Assembly (NCBI GenBank): GCA_902489575.1
Contig: CABUAQ010000061.1
Span: forward strand, 1 to 12,139
Source of the DNA: an uncultured bacterium
Lineage (GTDB): Bacteria > Cyanobacteriota > Vampirovibrionia > Gastranaerophilales > Gastranaerophilaceae
Direction: 5' to 3'
DNA: 12,139 bases
In this document: one piece after another, positions 1-6,720 of the stretch
Numbering within the stretch: the first letter of the stretch is position 1
How the letters are laid out: every line of letters starts with the position of its first letter
Notes under the pieces: generated by a model
Database searches by the model: none
What the model was told of the DNA's origin: nothing
What the model saw: only the letters and a program-made list of their open reading frames with translations
Made by a program: the position numbers and the translations under genes

Positions 1-116
1 AAGAAATTGAAGTCTTTTTTAGGTCTAAAGGTGATTTTATGTAGTATAACATAATAGATTACTCCAGGAAAGAATAAAAATAACAATTTTAAAGTTAATT
101 CGGTTAAATTCCCCAT
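1..116 (-). CDS. N-terminus of an unrecognised small membrane protein, cut by the left window edge
   Basis: An ATG at 116-114 opens a frame with no stop through position 1, giving 38 residues. It starts MGNLTELTLKLLFLFFPGVI, continues with YYVILHKIT and ends in a basic FRPKKDFNF stretch. Residues 8-26 form one hydrophobic helix with a central Pro-Gly, followed by positive charges, as in a single membrane anchor with its C-side in the cytoplasm. The start is supported by a good Shine-Dalgarno, AGAGGA at 127-122, five bases before the ATG. The leucine/phenylalanine helix with 'FPG' loosely recalls the N-termini of DUF6338-like small membrane proteins, but 38 residues are too few to assign a family. 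It lies downstream of tRNA-Ser in the same orientation, separated by a terminator, so it is probably transcribed on its own. The function is unknown and the protein incomplete. Confidence 0.6.
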   Translation of the reverse strand, partial: MGNLTELTLKLLFLFFPGVIYYVILHKITFRPKKDFNF

Positions 117-163
117 ACGTTTCCTCTATTCTATAATTATTAATTGTACAACTCTTTTCGCAA

Positions 164-196
164 AAATCTTAAAAATTTAATTAAAAATTAAGATTT
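164..196. repeat. A/T-rich inverted repeat
   Basis: AAATCTTAA (164-172) is mirrored exactly by TTAAGATTT (188-196) around a 15-base A/T loop. It lies upstream of the left-edge ORF and downstream of the GTCCCCA cluster. In this base composition a 9-bp match can arise by chance, so an operator or hairpin role is only possible. Confidence 0.3.
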
Positions 197-213
197 GAAA
201 GATTATTTAAAAT

Positions 214-245
214 CTCCCCAGTCCCCACGTAGTCCCCAAGGGGGA
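214..245. repeat. G/C-rich cluster of CCCCA repeats beside tRNA-Ser
   Basis: Inside very AT-rich DNA this stretch reads CTCCCCA (214-220), GTCCCCA (221-227), CGTA, GTCCCCA (232-238). The last copy is followed by GGGGA (241-245), which pairs with TCCCC at 233-237 to form a 5-bp inverted repeat with a 3-base loop. The spacing of near-identical heptamers (7 then 11 bp) resembles repeated recombinase-arm or regulator half-sites. It lies about 80 bp beyond the 3' end of a tRNA gene, a favoured place for integrated elements. No integrase is visible in the window, so an attachment-site role is inference. Confidence 0.45.
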
Positions 246-291
246 TATGGGATGTATATATACGGAAATGTTTATATGGCTAAAACGAACT

Positions 292-318
292 AAAAAAGCC
301 ACCTTTCAAGGTGGCTTT
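292..318 (-). terminator. Intrinsic terminator of tRNA-Ser
   Basis: On the minus strand AAGCCACCTT, a 2-base GA loop and AAGGTGGCTT form a perfect 10-bp stem, followed by a short run of T. It begins 4 bases after the encoded CCA of the tRNA, so the tRNA is a single-gene transcript. Confidence 0.88.
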
Positions 319-321
319 AAA

Positions 322-411
322 TGGAGGAGGAGGTGGGATTCGAACCCACGGTACGCTCGCACGTACGACGGTTTTCAAGACCGCTCCAATCAACCGCTCT
401 GGCACTCCTCC
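322..411 (-). tRNA. tRNA-Ser (anticodon UGA), CCA encoded
   Basis: The minus strand folds as a class II tRNA. The acceptor stem GGAGGAG (411-405) pairs with CTCCTCC (332-326). The anticodon stem GCGGT/ACCGT encloses the loop CTTGAAA with anticodon TGA at 377-375. A long variable arm (GTACG/CGTAC stem) is typical of serine tRNA. The T-arm is GTGGG-TTCGAAT-CCCAC. The 3' end carries a U at position 73 and a genomically encoded CCA (324-322). U73 is unusual, because bacterial tRNA-Ser normally has G73. The tRNA decodes UCN-type serine codons, chiefly UCA. It has its own promoter (434-461) and terminator (292-318). Confidence 0.96.
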
Positions 412-433
412 AGACAATTGTTGCTGTATTTAT

Positions 434-461
434 ATAATAACAATTAAAGATTTATTGTCAA
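434..461 (-). promoter_or_regulatory. Sigma-70 promoter of tRNA-Ser
   Basis: On the minus strand a consensus -35 TTGACA (461-456) is followed after 16 bases by TATTAT (439-434), a 5/6 match to the -10 consensus. This puts the transcription start near 427, about 16 bases before the tRNA 5' end. A perfect -35 suits a strongly expressed stable RNA. Confidence 0.7.
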
Positions 462-481
462 GAACTTATTTATAAAAAATT

Positions 482-492
482 TATGATATGAT
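482..492 (+). promoter_or_regulatory. Candidate -10 region of the ferredoxin-nitroreductase gene
   Basis: Two overlapping TATGAT hexamers (482-487 and 487-492) lie 30-40 bases upstream of the start codon. No good -35 sits 16-18 bases upstream; a TTGTCA at 455-460 is too far (21 bases). The call rests on the -10 match and position alone. An activator might supply the missing -35 contact. Confidence 0.35.
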
Positions 493-495
493 ATT

Positions 496-510
496 CGTAT
501 ACGTATTACG
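496..510. promoter_or_regulatory. Overlapping palindromes at the expected start site of the nitroreductase gene
   Basis: CGTATACG (496-503) and ATACGTAT (499-506) are each perfect 8-bp palindromes and overlap by five bases. The outer CGTA/TACG arms (496-499 and 507-510) extend the symmetry. The cluster falls between the candidate -10 and the Shine-Dalgarno (510-513), where a repressor could block initiation. No regulator for this site is identified. Confidence 0.35.
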
Positions 511-521
511 AGGTAAAATTT

Positions 522-1412
522 ATGAAAAATCTGAATTTTAAAATAGATAATGAAAAGTGTATTCACTGCGGACTTTGTGAAAAAGACTGTATTGCTAATA
601 TTATAAAACTTAATGACAATAAAATTCCGCAAATAGCGACAGAAAAAGAATACAAGTGTATCAATTGTCAACACTGCCTCGCAATTTGTCCAACCGGAGC
701 ATTATCTATCCTTGACAAAATACCTGATAATTCAGAATTATGCAATAATTATCCACAAGCTGAGCAATTACTTAATCTTATTAAATCCCGCAGAAGTATC
801 AGACACTTTAGACACGAAAACCTTCCGCAAGAAACTCTTATTATGTTAAAAAGTATGCTGAAATATTCTCCTACAGGGTGCAATGACCACAGATTACATG
901 TTTCAATTATTGAGGATGTTGAAATCATGGACAAATTCAGAAATAGAACAAATAATACAATAAAAAAAATTCTGCTGTCTACAAACACAAGTTTAATAAG
1001 CAAAAAATTTGCAGGATATAAAAACGCCTTTTTGAACGGTCACGATGTAATTTTTAGAGGTGCTCCACACATGATTGTTGTTTCAACACCTGTCAATGCT
1101 CCTTGCGCTGATATAGACCCAACTATAGCTCTTAGTTACTTTGAGCTCTATGCACAAAGTCTCGGTGTTGGAACTTTGTGGTGCGGATTTGCACAAATCT
1201 GTCTTAAATTATTACCTGAGCTCTGTGAATTTATAGAAATACCGGAAGGCTACAAACCAGGATATGTCATGCTGTTTGGAGCAACAGATACTAAATATAC
1301 CAGAACAACTCAGCCTGATGAAATTTCAATCACAACAGTCACTGGAGAAAAAGCCATAGACAGTCTTCCTATATTAGAAAAATTGAAAAGATATTTTTGG
1401 AACTTTAAGTAA
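522..1412 (+). CDS. Ferredoxin-nitroreductase fusion protein (2x[4Fe-4S] + FMN domain)
   Basis: The 296-residue protein has two parts. Residues 1-66 are a bacterial-type ferredoxin with two cluster motifs, C13-x2-C16-x2-C19-x3-C23 and C46-x2-C49-x2-C52-x3-C56-Pro. Residues about 83-270 are a nitroreductase-family FMN domain that opens with the phosphate-binding SRRSIRHF (89-96) and later has GAPHMIVVSTP and the TLWCGFAQI segment. Such fusions occur in anaerobes; the clusters are expected to pass electrons from low-potential donors to FMN, which reduces an unknown acceptor such as a nitroaromatic, quinone or other conjugated compound. It has no signal peptide, so it is cytosolic. The ATG at 522 is preceded by GAGG (510-513) eight bases away. 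It is monocistronic and converges on the GtrA gene; the 37-bp gap between them shows no convincing terminator. The family call is firm, the substrate is not. Confidence 0.93.
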   Translation: MKNLNFKIDNEKCIHCGLCEKDCIANIIKLNDNKIPQIATEKEYKCINCQHCLAICPTGALSILDKIPDNSELCNNYPQAEQLLNLIKSRRSIRHFRHENLPQETLIMLKSMLKYSPTGCNDHRLHVSIIEDVEIMDKFRNRTNNTIKKILLSTNTSLISKKFAGYKNAFLNGHDVIFRGAPHMIVVSTPVNAPCADIDPTIALSYFELYAQSLGVGTLWCGFAQICLKLLPELCEFIEIPEGYKPGYVMLFGATDTKYTRTTQPDEISITTVTGEKAIDSLPILEKLKRYFWNFK

Positions 1413-1449
1413 ATAATAATATATCTGGCAGTGAAAAATTTACCGCTAC

Positions 1450-1869
1450 TTAATTTTTATCTCTTTTAAAAGCAAAGTACTTAAACAAAACATACGTTAC
1501 AACTGATACCAAAAATATAGATATAAATTGCGATAAATAAACATTTTTAATAGCAAATCTTACTAAAAGTTCTAAAATAACCACATTTAAACAGTAACTC
1601 ACAGCCCAGGTAGAACAACATTTTAAATACTCTTTAACATAATTTCCACGAGTACAGAAAACAAAAAACTTCTGATTGAAATAAGAAAAAACAGAAGAAA
1701 TCGTCCACTGAAAAATCACACAAGCTTGATAATGTTTATCACCCAAAATGTACAGTGCAATTGCGAATATAATATAAGATATTGCAGCATTTACTCCGCC
1801 GACAAATAAAAATCTGATTTTATCCGGAATTTTACACCAGTTATTATATATTTGCCACAATAATTGCAT
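1450..1869 (-). CDS. GtrA-family small polytopic membrane protein
   Basis: The 139-residue protein has four hydrophobic segments, at about 19-42, 47-71, 84-106 and 111-132. It carries the GtrA signatures RFLFVGGVNAAISYIIF (19-35) and SYFNQKFFVF (62-71), and ends in the basic KYFAFKRDKN. GtrA-family proteins are thought to move or help flip lipid-linked sugars (bactoprenyl-phosphate glucose in the phage prototype) for glycosylation of surface polymers. No glycosyltransferase partner is adjacent, so the substrate cannot be inferred. The start is fixed by an in-frame TAA at 1881-1879, only nine bases upstream. There is no Shine-Dalgarno, and an extended -10 places the likely transcript start at the ATG itself. 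It lies downstream of the efflux operon but behind that operon's terminator. Confidence 0.88.
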   Translation of the reverse strand: MQLLWQIYNNWCKIPDKIRFLFVGGVNAAISYIIFAIALYILGDKHYQACVIFQWTISSVFSYFNQKFFVFCTRGNYVKEYLKCCSTWAVSYCLNVVILELLVRFAIKNVYLSQFISIFLVSVVTYVLFKYFAFKRDKN

Positions 1870-1875
1870 AATTAT

Positions 1876-1884
1876 ATTTTAGCA
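1876..1884 (-). promoter_or_regulatory. Extended -10 promoter of the GtrA gene
   Basis: The minus strand reads TGCTAAAAT (1884-1876), a TGn extended -10 with 5/6 bases of the hexamer. Initiation about seven bases downstream falls on or next to the A of the ATG at 1869, which predicts a leaderless mRNA. There is no convincing -35, and the upstream bases belong to the preceding terminator. Confidence 0.45.
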
Positions 1885-1886
1885 CA

Positions 1887-1917
1887 AAACAAAAGAGCCT
1901 AAAGAATTTTTAGACTC
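1887..1917 (-). terminator. Intrinsic terminator of the RND efflux operon
   Basis: GAGTCTAAA (1917-1909) pairs with TTTAGGCTC (1903-1895) through nine base pairs, one of them U-G, around a 5-base loop. TTTTGTTTT follows. It lies 27 bases after the TolC-like stop codon and ends the mfp-rnd-omf transcript. Confidence 0.78.
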
Positions 1918-1944
1918 ATTTTAAAAAATATTTATATAGAAATA

Positions 1945-3459
1945 CTATAAATCCTTATCGGTCTCCTTAATAGGTGCACCAATTACACGCTCTAATTCTG
2001 CGGCATTAATATTATATTGCAGTAATGAAGAATAATAATTTAATTGAGCAGTAAGATATGTATTCTCAGAATCTTTCAATACAATAGCATCTTCCAAACC
2101 TACCTGATACCGTCTGAAGGCTTGATACTGTTGTTCTTTTGCATGCTGAAGCGCTAACTTTGATACCGCAATACTATCATGTGAATTCATAAGATTTATA
2201 TAAGCACTTTTAACATCCAGATAAACATTTTGGCGTTCCTGTTCATAATCTGCAACATATTTTTTATAAGTAGCATTAGCCTCGTCAACCTGCTTTTTCA
2301 AAAGCATTAAATTCAAAGCAGAATACTGCAATTGAACACCAGCAGAATATCCGTAGTCAGAATTAACCTTACGACCGCCATACTGATATGTACCAAACGC
2401 ACTAATATCAGGCGTAAATGCGCGTTTAGCACTTCTAATATTTAATTCTGCAGCATCCATACGTTTTTTTGCAGCCAGCAATGAAGGACGGGAAGTTTCT
2501 GCAACTTTAATTAATTCTTCAAAGTTAACATCATATTCTTTTGTATTCAGACCGTCTTTCAAAATAACATCGGCCAGTTCAGGAAGACCAACAGCATTAG
2601 CAAGTTGAACCGCTGCTAACTCAAGTGTATTCTTTGCCTTAATTAAATTAAGGTTTGCATTACCGAGGTTATATTCAGCATATGTTACATCAATTTTTGC
2701 TTTTTTACCGATATCGTAATATGCTTGCGCCTGTTTCAACTGAAGTTCAAAATCCTTAACGGTTTCTTCATATACTGTTTTTTGGATTTTAGCAAAAACC
2801 ATATTGTAATATGCAACTTTTACATTATAAATTACATTTTCAATACTTGTTTCTGCATCATAGCGTGTTGATTCATAAGTGCGCTTTGCAGAATCGGCAA
2901 ATGCTTTTGTTTTACCAAAATCGAACAATAACATATTTGCAGAAATATTTGGAACATAATACATATCATATTTTTGAACCATCATTCTTGCAAAGTTACT
3001 GCCCATTGTCATAAACATATCATTTCTGGAATAGCTAACACCTGCTGATATTGTCGGAAAATAATTTGACCAGGCCTGCCCTATTCTTGTTTTATAAATT
3101 TCAGCATTACTGATAGCTGACATAATAGCAGGGTGGTGAGTTATTGCAAGCTTAATACAATCACTTAATGTAACTTCACCATTCATATCAGCGTATTCTA
3201 TCTGAGAATTTATTACGGGAAACTTGGTTTCATACATTCCCTCAGCTTCTTTAGATGATTTAACTTTAGTTTTCTGATTTGCTCTTAACTTTTTTATTTC
3301 TTTTCTATGATTGACCTTAACCTCTTTTTCCGGCTCTACAATCTGTACAGCATTTTTCTTTGCTGCTTTTTCTTCTTTAGATAATCTTTTAGCTAAAGAC
3401 ACATTTGCAGATAGTACAAGCACAGAAGCTATTAAAATCACATTTAGAATTTTTTTCAT
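1945..3459 (-). CDS. TolC-family outer-membrane efflux channel
   Basis: The 504-residue protein has a classic signal peptide: MKK, a hydrophobic core to residue 18, and a predicted cut after SLA at 23. No lipobox Cys is present, so unlike many OprM-type channels it is not a lipoprotein. Residues 97-495 contain two outer-membrane efflux repeats (PF02321-like), including VTLSDCIKLAITHHPAI (96-112) and long heptad-rich helices expected to build the trimeric alpha-barrel through the periplasm. Residues 24-70 are an unusual charged stretch with 17 Lys/Arg in 47 positions. It is last in the efflux operon, starting 3 nt after the pump gene. Its GGAG (3472-3469) lies inside the end of that gene, nine bases before the ATG, so translation is probably coupled. 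A terminator follows. Confidence 0.93.
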   Translation of the reverse strand: MKKILNVILIASVLVLSANVSLAKRLSKEEKAAKKNAVQIVEPEKEVKVNHRKEIKKLRANQKTKVKSSKEAEGMYETKFPVINSQIEYADMNGEVTLSDCIKLAITHHPAIMSAISNAEIYKTRIGQAWSNYFPTISAGVSYSRNDMFMTMGSNFARMMVQKYDMYYVPNISANMLLFDFGKTKAFADSAKRTYESTRYDAETSIENVIYNVKVAYYNMVFAKIQKTVYEETVKDFELQLKQAQAYYDIGKKAKIDVTYAEYNLGNANLNLIKAKNTLELAAVQLANAVGLPELADVILKDGLNTKEYDVNFEELIKVAETSRPSLLAAKKRMDAAELNIRSAKRAFTPDISAFGTYQYGGRKVNSDYGYSAGVQLQYSALNLMLLKKQVDEANATYKKYVADYEQERQNVYLDVKSAYINLMNSHDSIAVSKLALQHAKEQQYQAFRRYQVGLEDAIVLKDSENTYLTAQLNYYSSLLQYNINAAELERVIGAPIKETDKDL

Positions 3460-3462
3460 TTC

Positions 3463-6400
3463 TTATATCTCCAAATCTTTATCTGTAATTTCTTTTTTCG
3501 GGAATAAGTCAACAAATTCCTGAACAATTACATAGAATGCAGGGGTCAACACAGCACCTAGAGTACAAGCCGCAACCATACCGCCAAATACAGTAGAACC
3601 TACCGAAATTCTTGAATTAGCACCTGCACCTGACGCAAACAACATTGGCAGCACCCCGATGATAAATGCTAATTCTGTCATCATAATTGCCCTAAATCTT
3701 AATTTTGCTGCCTTTATAGCCGCCTCTTTTACAGATAAACCATTTTTCTCATGCTCTTCTTTTGCAAACTCTACAATTAAGATAGACTGTTTTGCTGCTA
3801 AACCAACCAATGTAATCATACCTACCTGAGAATAAATATCAAAAGCCTGATTAATCATCATTTGGAAGATTAACGCACCCAAGGCTGCAATCGGAGAAAT
3901 TAAAAGTACGGCAAACGGGATTGTATAACTTTCATACAACGCAACAAGGAAAAGATATACAAACACAAGAGCAAACGCAATAATGAACAGAGTTTGTCCT
4001 GAAGCTTCTCTTTCCTGAGCTGAAGTTCCCGACCAATCAAATGTCATATCTGAAGGAAGAACGCGTTTTGCAACATCTTCCATTGCACTCATAGCCTGAC
4101 CGGAACTTATACCTGCCGCCTGTTGACCTTGAATTTGAACTGATTCGTAAAGGTTATAACGTGTTATTGATGCAGTACCTACAGTTTGTCTCAATGTAAT
4201 CATTGACAAAACAGGAACCTGAACACCATTTTTATTTTGAACATATATACCGGATAAATCAGTTGCCTTATTCCTAAATCTGCTATCAGCCTGAATTTGA
4301 ACCTTAAATACACGTCCATACTTATTAAAGTCATTTACATAATATGTCCCAAGCATTGACGAAAGTGTTGTATACAATTCTTGCAAATCTACATTTTGTG
4401 CCATCGCTTTTGCATAATCAATATCAACAATATATTGGGGAACATTTGCCTGGAATGTAGTATTTACATTTGATAACGATTTATCAGCATTTGCAGCTGC
4501 AATCAACTTATTAGCCCAAGCTTCCATTTCCTGAGGAGTATATTCACCTTGAGATAACATCTGGAATTCAAAACCACCCATCATACTCATACCGTTAATT
4601 GCAGGAGGTGAAAACACAATTATCGAAGCTTCTTTTGTATTACCTGCAATTTTTCTGATTTTATTCAAGATTGCAACGTGAGATAAATCAGTAGATTTAC
4701 CCTGAACTTTATTTACAACCCATTTAACAGGGTTCATTCTTCTTGCTGCATAATCATCAAGCAAAATAATTGAAAAAGCAGAGTTTACCGCACCGTTCCC
4801 ACCGAAAACAGTAAGTTTTTCTTCATTAACACCTTCAATATGTTTTACCTGCTCAACAAACTTTCTGGCCACTTCCTCTGTTCTTGGTAAAGATGCACCG
4901 TCAGGCAATGTAATACTTGCAATCAAAACTCCTTGATCTTCATCCGGAATAAAGCCAGTGGAAATAACTTTAAATCCGCCTAATGTCATTACTACAATAA
5001 TTATATAAGTTATTATAACAAGTTTTTTATCATAAACATATTTAGTTACATATTCCATATAAAAATTTTCAACTGTGTCAAAAAATTTGTTAAATGCTTC
5101 CACATAAATTAAAGTTTTATCAGAAATTCTTTTTAAAATATGTTCTACATGAAGTTGCATAGGGTGTTTTTTGACATCATCAGAATGCTCTCTTTTTTTC
5201 TGACCTAAAATATGAGAACACATAGCAGGAGATAGTGATAATGCACAAATTGCAGAAATTGCAATTGATACAGCAATACAAACAGCAAACTGCTTATACA
5301 TAACCCCTGTCATACCACCCATAAATATGATAGGAACAAATACAGCCATCAATACCATTGCCATTGCGACTAAAGAAGCCCCAACTTCTTCCATAGTAAT
5401 TTGTGTAGCCATGATTGCAGATTTGCCCTCATCCAAATGCCTCTTTACATTTTCAATAACAACAATAGCGTCATCAACAACAACCCCCACTGCCAAAACC
5501 AATGCAAATAAAGATAACAAGTTTATCGACATTCCAAAGGCTTGTAAAGCTATAAATGTACCAATTAATGATACAGGAATAGTTACACAAGGTACAAGGG
5601 TTGCCATACCATCGCCTAAGAATAAATAAATAATAAGAACTACAATTAAACCTGTAAGTAAAATTGTAAACTCTACTTCATGCATTGATTCCTGAATGTA
5701 TTCAGCATCATCTTTAATTGTTAAAATTTTAATACCGTTTGTTAAACGTGAGTTTAATTCATCAACCTTGGCATGAACTGCTTTTGCCAAATTCAAAATA
5801 TTAGCATCAGGAAGTTGAGAAATAACTACGACCGCAGAAGGTTTACCATTAACCAACCCGAGATTTGAATAAGATTGTGCACCCAATTCAACTCTTGCGA
5901 TATCCTTCATTTTCACATTAGAACCGTCCATATTTGAACGGATTATAATGTCTTCAAATTCTTTAACATCTGCAAGTCTACCCTTAGTTTTCAAAGTTAA
6001 TTGAAGAGCCTGCTCATCATCAGTTGGTCTTTGCCCTAAAGCTCCCGCAGTTACCTGAGTATTTTGAGCAGATATAGCAGCCTTCACTTCACTTGTTGAA
6101 ATATTTAATCCTGCCATTTTTTGAGGATCAAGCCAAATTCGCATAGAATAATCCCCGGCACCGTAAACTTCAACATCAGCAACACCATCTACACGTTTTA
6201 ATTCATCTTTTATATATATAGAACCATAATTTGTCAAATCCAATTGTGACCAATTTCCTGACTCCGGATATAATGTCAAAATTAATGCACCTGAACCCGA
6301 TGTTCTAGAAACTGCGGTAACACCGGTTCTCTGAACATCTTCCGGAAGCTGGGTCAGCACTTGTTGAATTCTGTTATTAACATTCATCAGGTTAACGTTC

Positions 6401-6720
6401 TTATCAGACCCAACCTTAAAATACATTGATAATGAATATGAACCATCATAAGAAGTTGAAGTCATATATGTAAGATTTTCAACACCATTTAACTTATTTT
6501 CCAATACTGTTGCAACAGAAGATTCAATAACTTCTGCACTTGCTCCCATATATGATGCTGATACCCTTATTTGCGGCGGAGTAACATCTGGATAGCTTTC
6601 CTGTTTTAATCCTGAGAAGGAAATCATACCCATAATCACAATACAGATAGAAATTACCAGTGCAAATCTAGGCTTTCTTATGAAGAAAAACAACTTTTCT
6701 TTATCAAATATCTTTTTCAT
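3463..6720 (-). CDS. RND multidrug efflux pump, HAE-1 type (AcrB/MexB-like)
   Basis: The 1085-residue inner-membrane protein has the full two-fold RND architecture: TM1 near residues 18-36, a first periplasmic porter/docking domain to about 340, TM2-6, a cytoplasmic link near 505-570, TM7, a second periplasmic domain to about 890, and TM8-12. The proton-relay residues are present: D416 and D417 in VVVDDAIVVIENV, and K977 in GLAAKQSILIVEFAK. The early motif KQESYPDVTPPQIRVSASYMG marks the drug-exporting HAE-1 group rather than the metal exporters. It should use the proton gradient to move amphipathic drugs, bile salts or lipids from the periplasm or membrane to the channel. The link after TM6 is longer than in AcrB. 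The ATG shares its A with the stop codon of the fusion-protein gene (TAATG), with AAGGAA just upstream. The substrate range cannot be read from sequence. Confidence 0.96.
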   Translation of the reverse strand: MKKIFDKEKLFFFIRKPRFALVISICIVIMGMISFSGLKQESYPDVTPPQIRVSASYMGASAEVIESSVATVLENKLNGVENLTYMTSTSYDGSYSLSMYFKVGSDKNVNLMNVNNRIQQVLTQLPEDVQRTGVTAVSRTSGSGALILTLYPESGNWSQLDLTNYGSIYIKDELKRVDGVADVEVYGAGDYSMRIWLDPQKMAGLNISTSEVKAAISAQNTQVTAGALGQRPTDDEQALQLTLKTKGRLADVKEFEDIIIRSNMDGSNVKMKDIARVELGAQSYSNLGLVNGKPSAVVVISQLPDANILNLAKAVHAKVDELNSRLTNGIKILTIKDDAEYIQESMHEVEFTILLTGLIVVLIIYLFLGDGMATLVPCVTIPVSLIGTFIALQAFGMSINLLSLFALVLAVGVVVDDAIVVIENVKRHLDEGKSAIMATQITMEEVGASLVAMAMVLMAVFVPIIFMGGMTGVMYKQFAVCIAVSIAISAICALSLSPAMCSHILGQKKREHSDDVKKHPMQLHVEHILKRISDKTLIYVEAFNKFFDTVENFYMEYVTKYVYDKKLVIITYIIIVVMTLGGFKVISTGFIPDEDQGVLIASITLPDGASLPRTEEVARKFVEQVKHIEGVNEEKLTVFGGNGAVNSAFSIILLDDYAARRMNPVKWVVNKVQGKSTDLSHVAILNKIRKIAGNTKEASIIVFSPPAINGMSMMGGFEFQMLSQGEYTPQEMEAWANKLIAAANADKSLSNVNTTFQANVPQYIVDIDYAKAMAQNVDLQELYTTLSSMLGTYYVNDFNKYGRVFKVQIQADSRFRNKATDLSGIYVQNKNGVQVPVLSMITLRQTVGTASITRYNLYESVQIQGQQAAGISSGQAMSAMEDVAKRVLPSDMTFDWSGTSAQEREASGQTLFIIAFALVFVYLFLVALYESYTIPFAVLLISPIAALGALIFQMMINQAFDIYSQVGMITLVGLAAKQSILIVEFAKEEHEKNGLSVKEAAIKAAKLRFRAIMMTELAFIIGVLPMLFASGAGANSRISVGSTVFGGMVAACTLGAVLTPAFYVIVQEFVDLFPKKEITDKDLEI

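Noticed and set aside
247..447. A plus-strand ORF of 66 codons across the tRNA region, containing RWDSNPRYARTYDGFQDRSN
   Set aside because: This peptide is the antisense translation of the tRNA-Ser and its terminator, a well-known spurious protein. It has no ribosome binding site.
455..487. TTGTCA...TATGAT as a promoter for the nitroreductase gene
   Set aside because: The 21-base spacer is outside the sigma-70 range, and the TTGTCA is the reverse face of the tRNA promoter's -35.
1413..1449. Possible terminator between the nitroreductase and GtrA genes
   Set aside because: Only AGTG/CGCT (with one wobble) can pair around a 10-base loop and no clear T-run follows; too weak to call.
5327..5629. 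100-codon plus-strand ORF inside the RND pump gene
   Set aside because: It is antisense to the conserved TM2-TM5 region containing the DD proton relay; its Thr/Ile/Ala-rich composition mirrors the membrane helices. It is a shadow frame.
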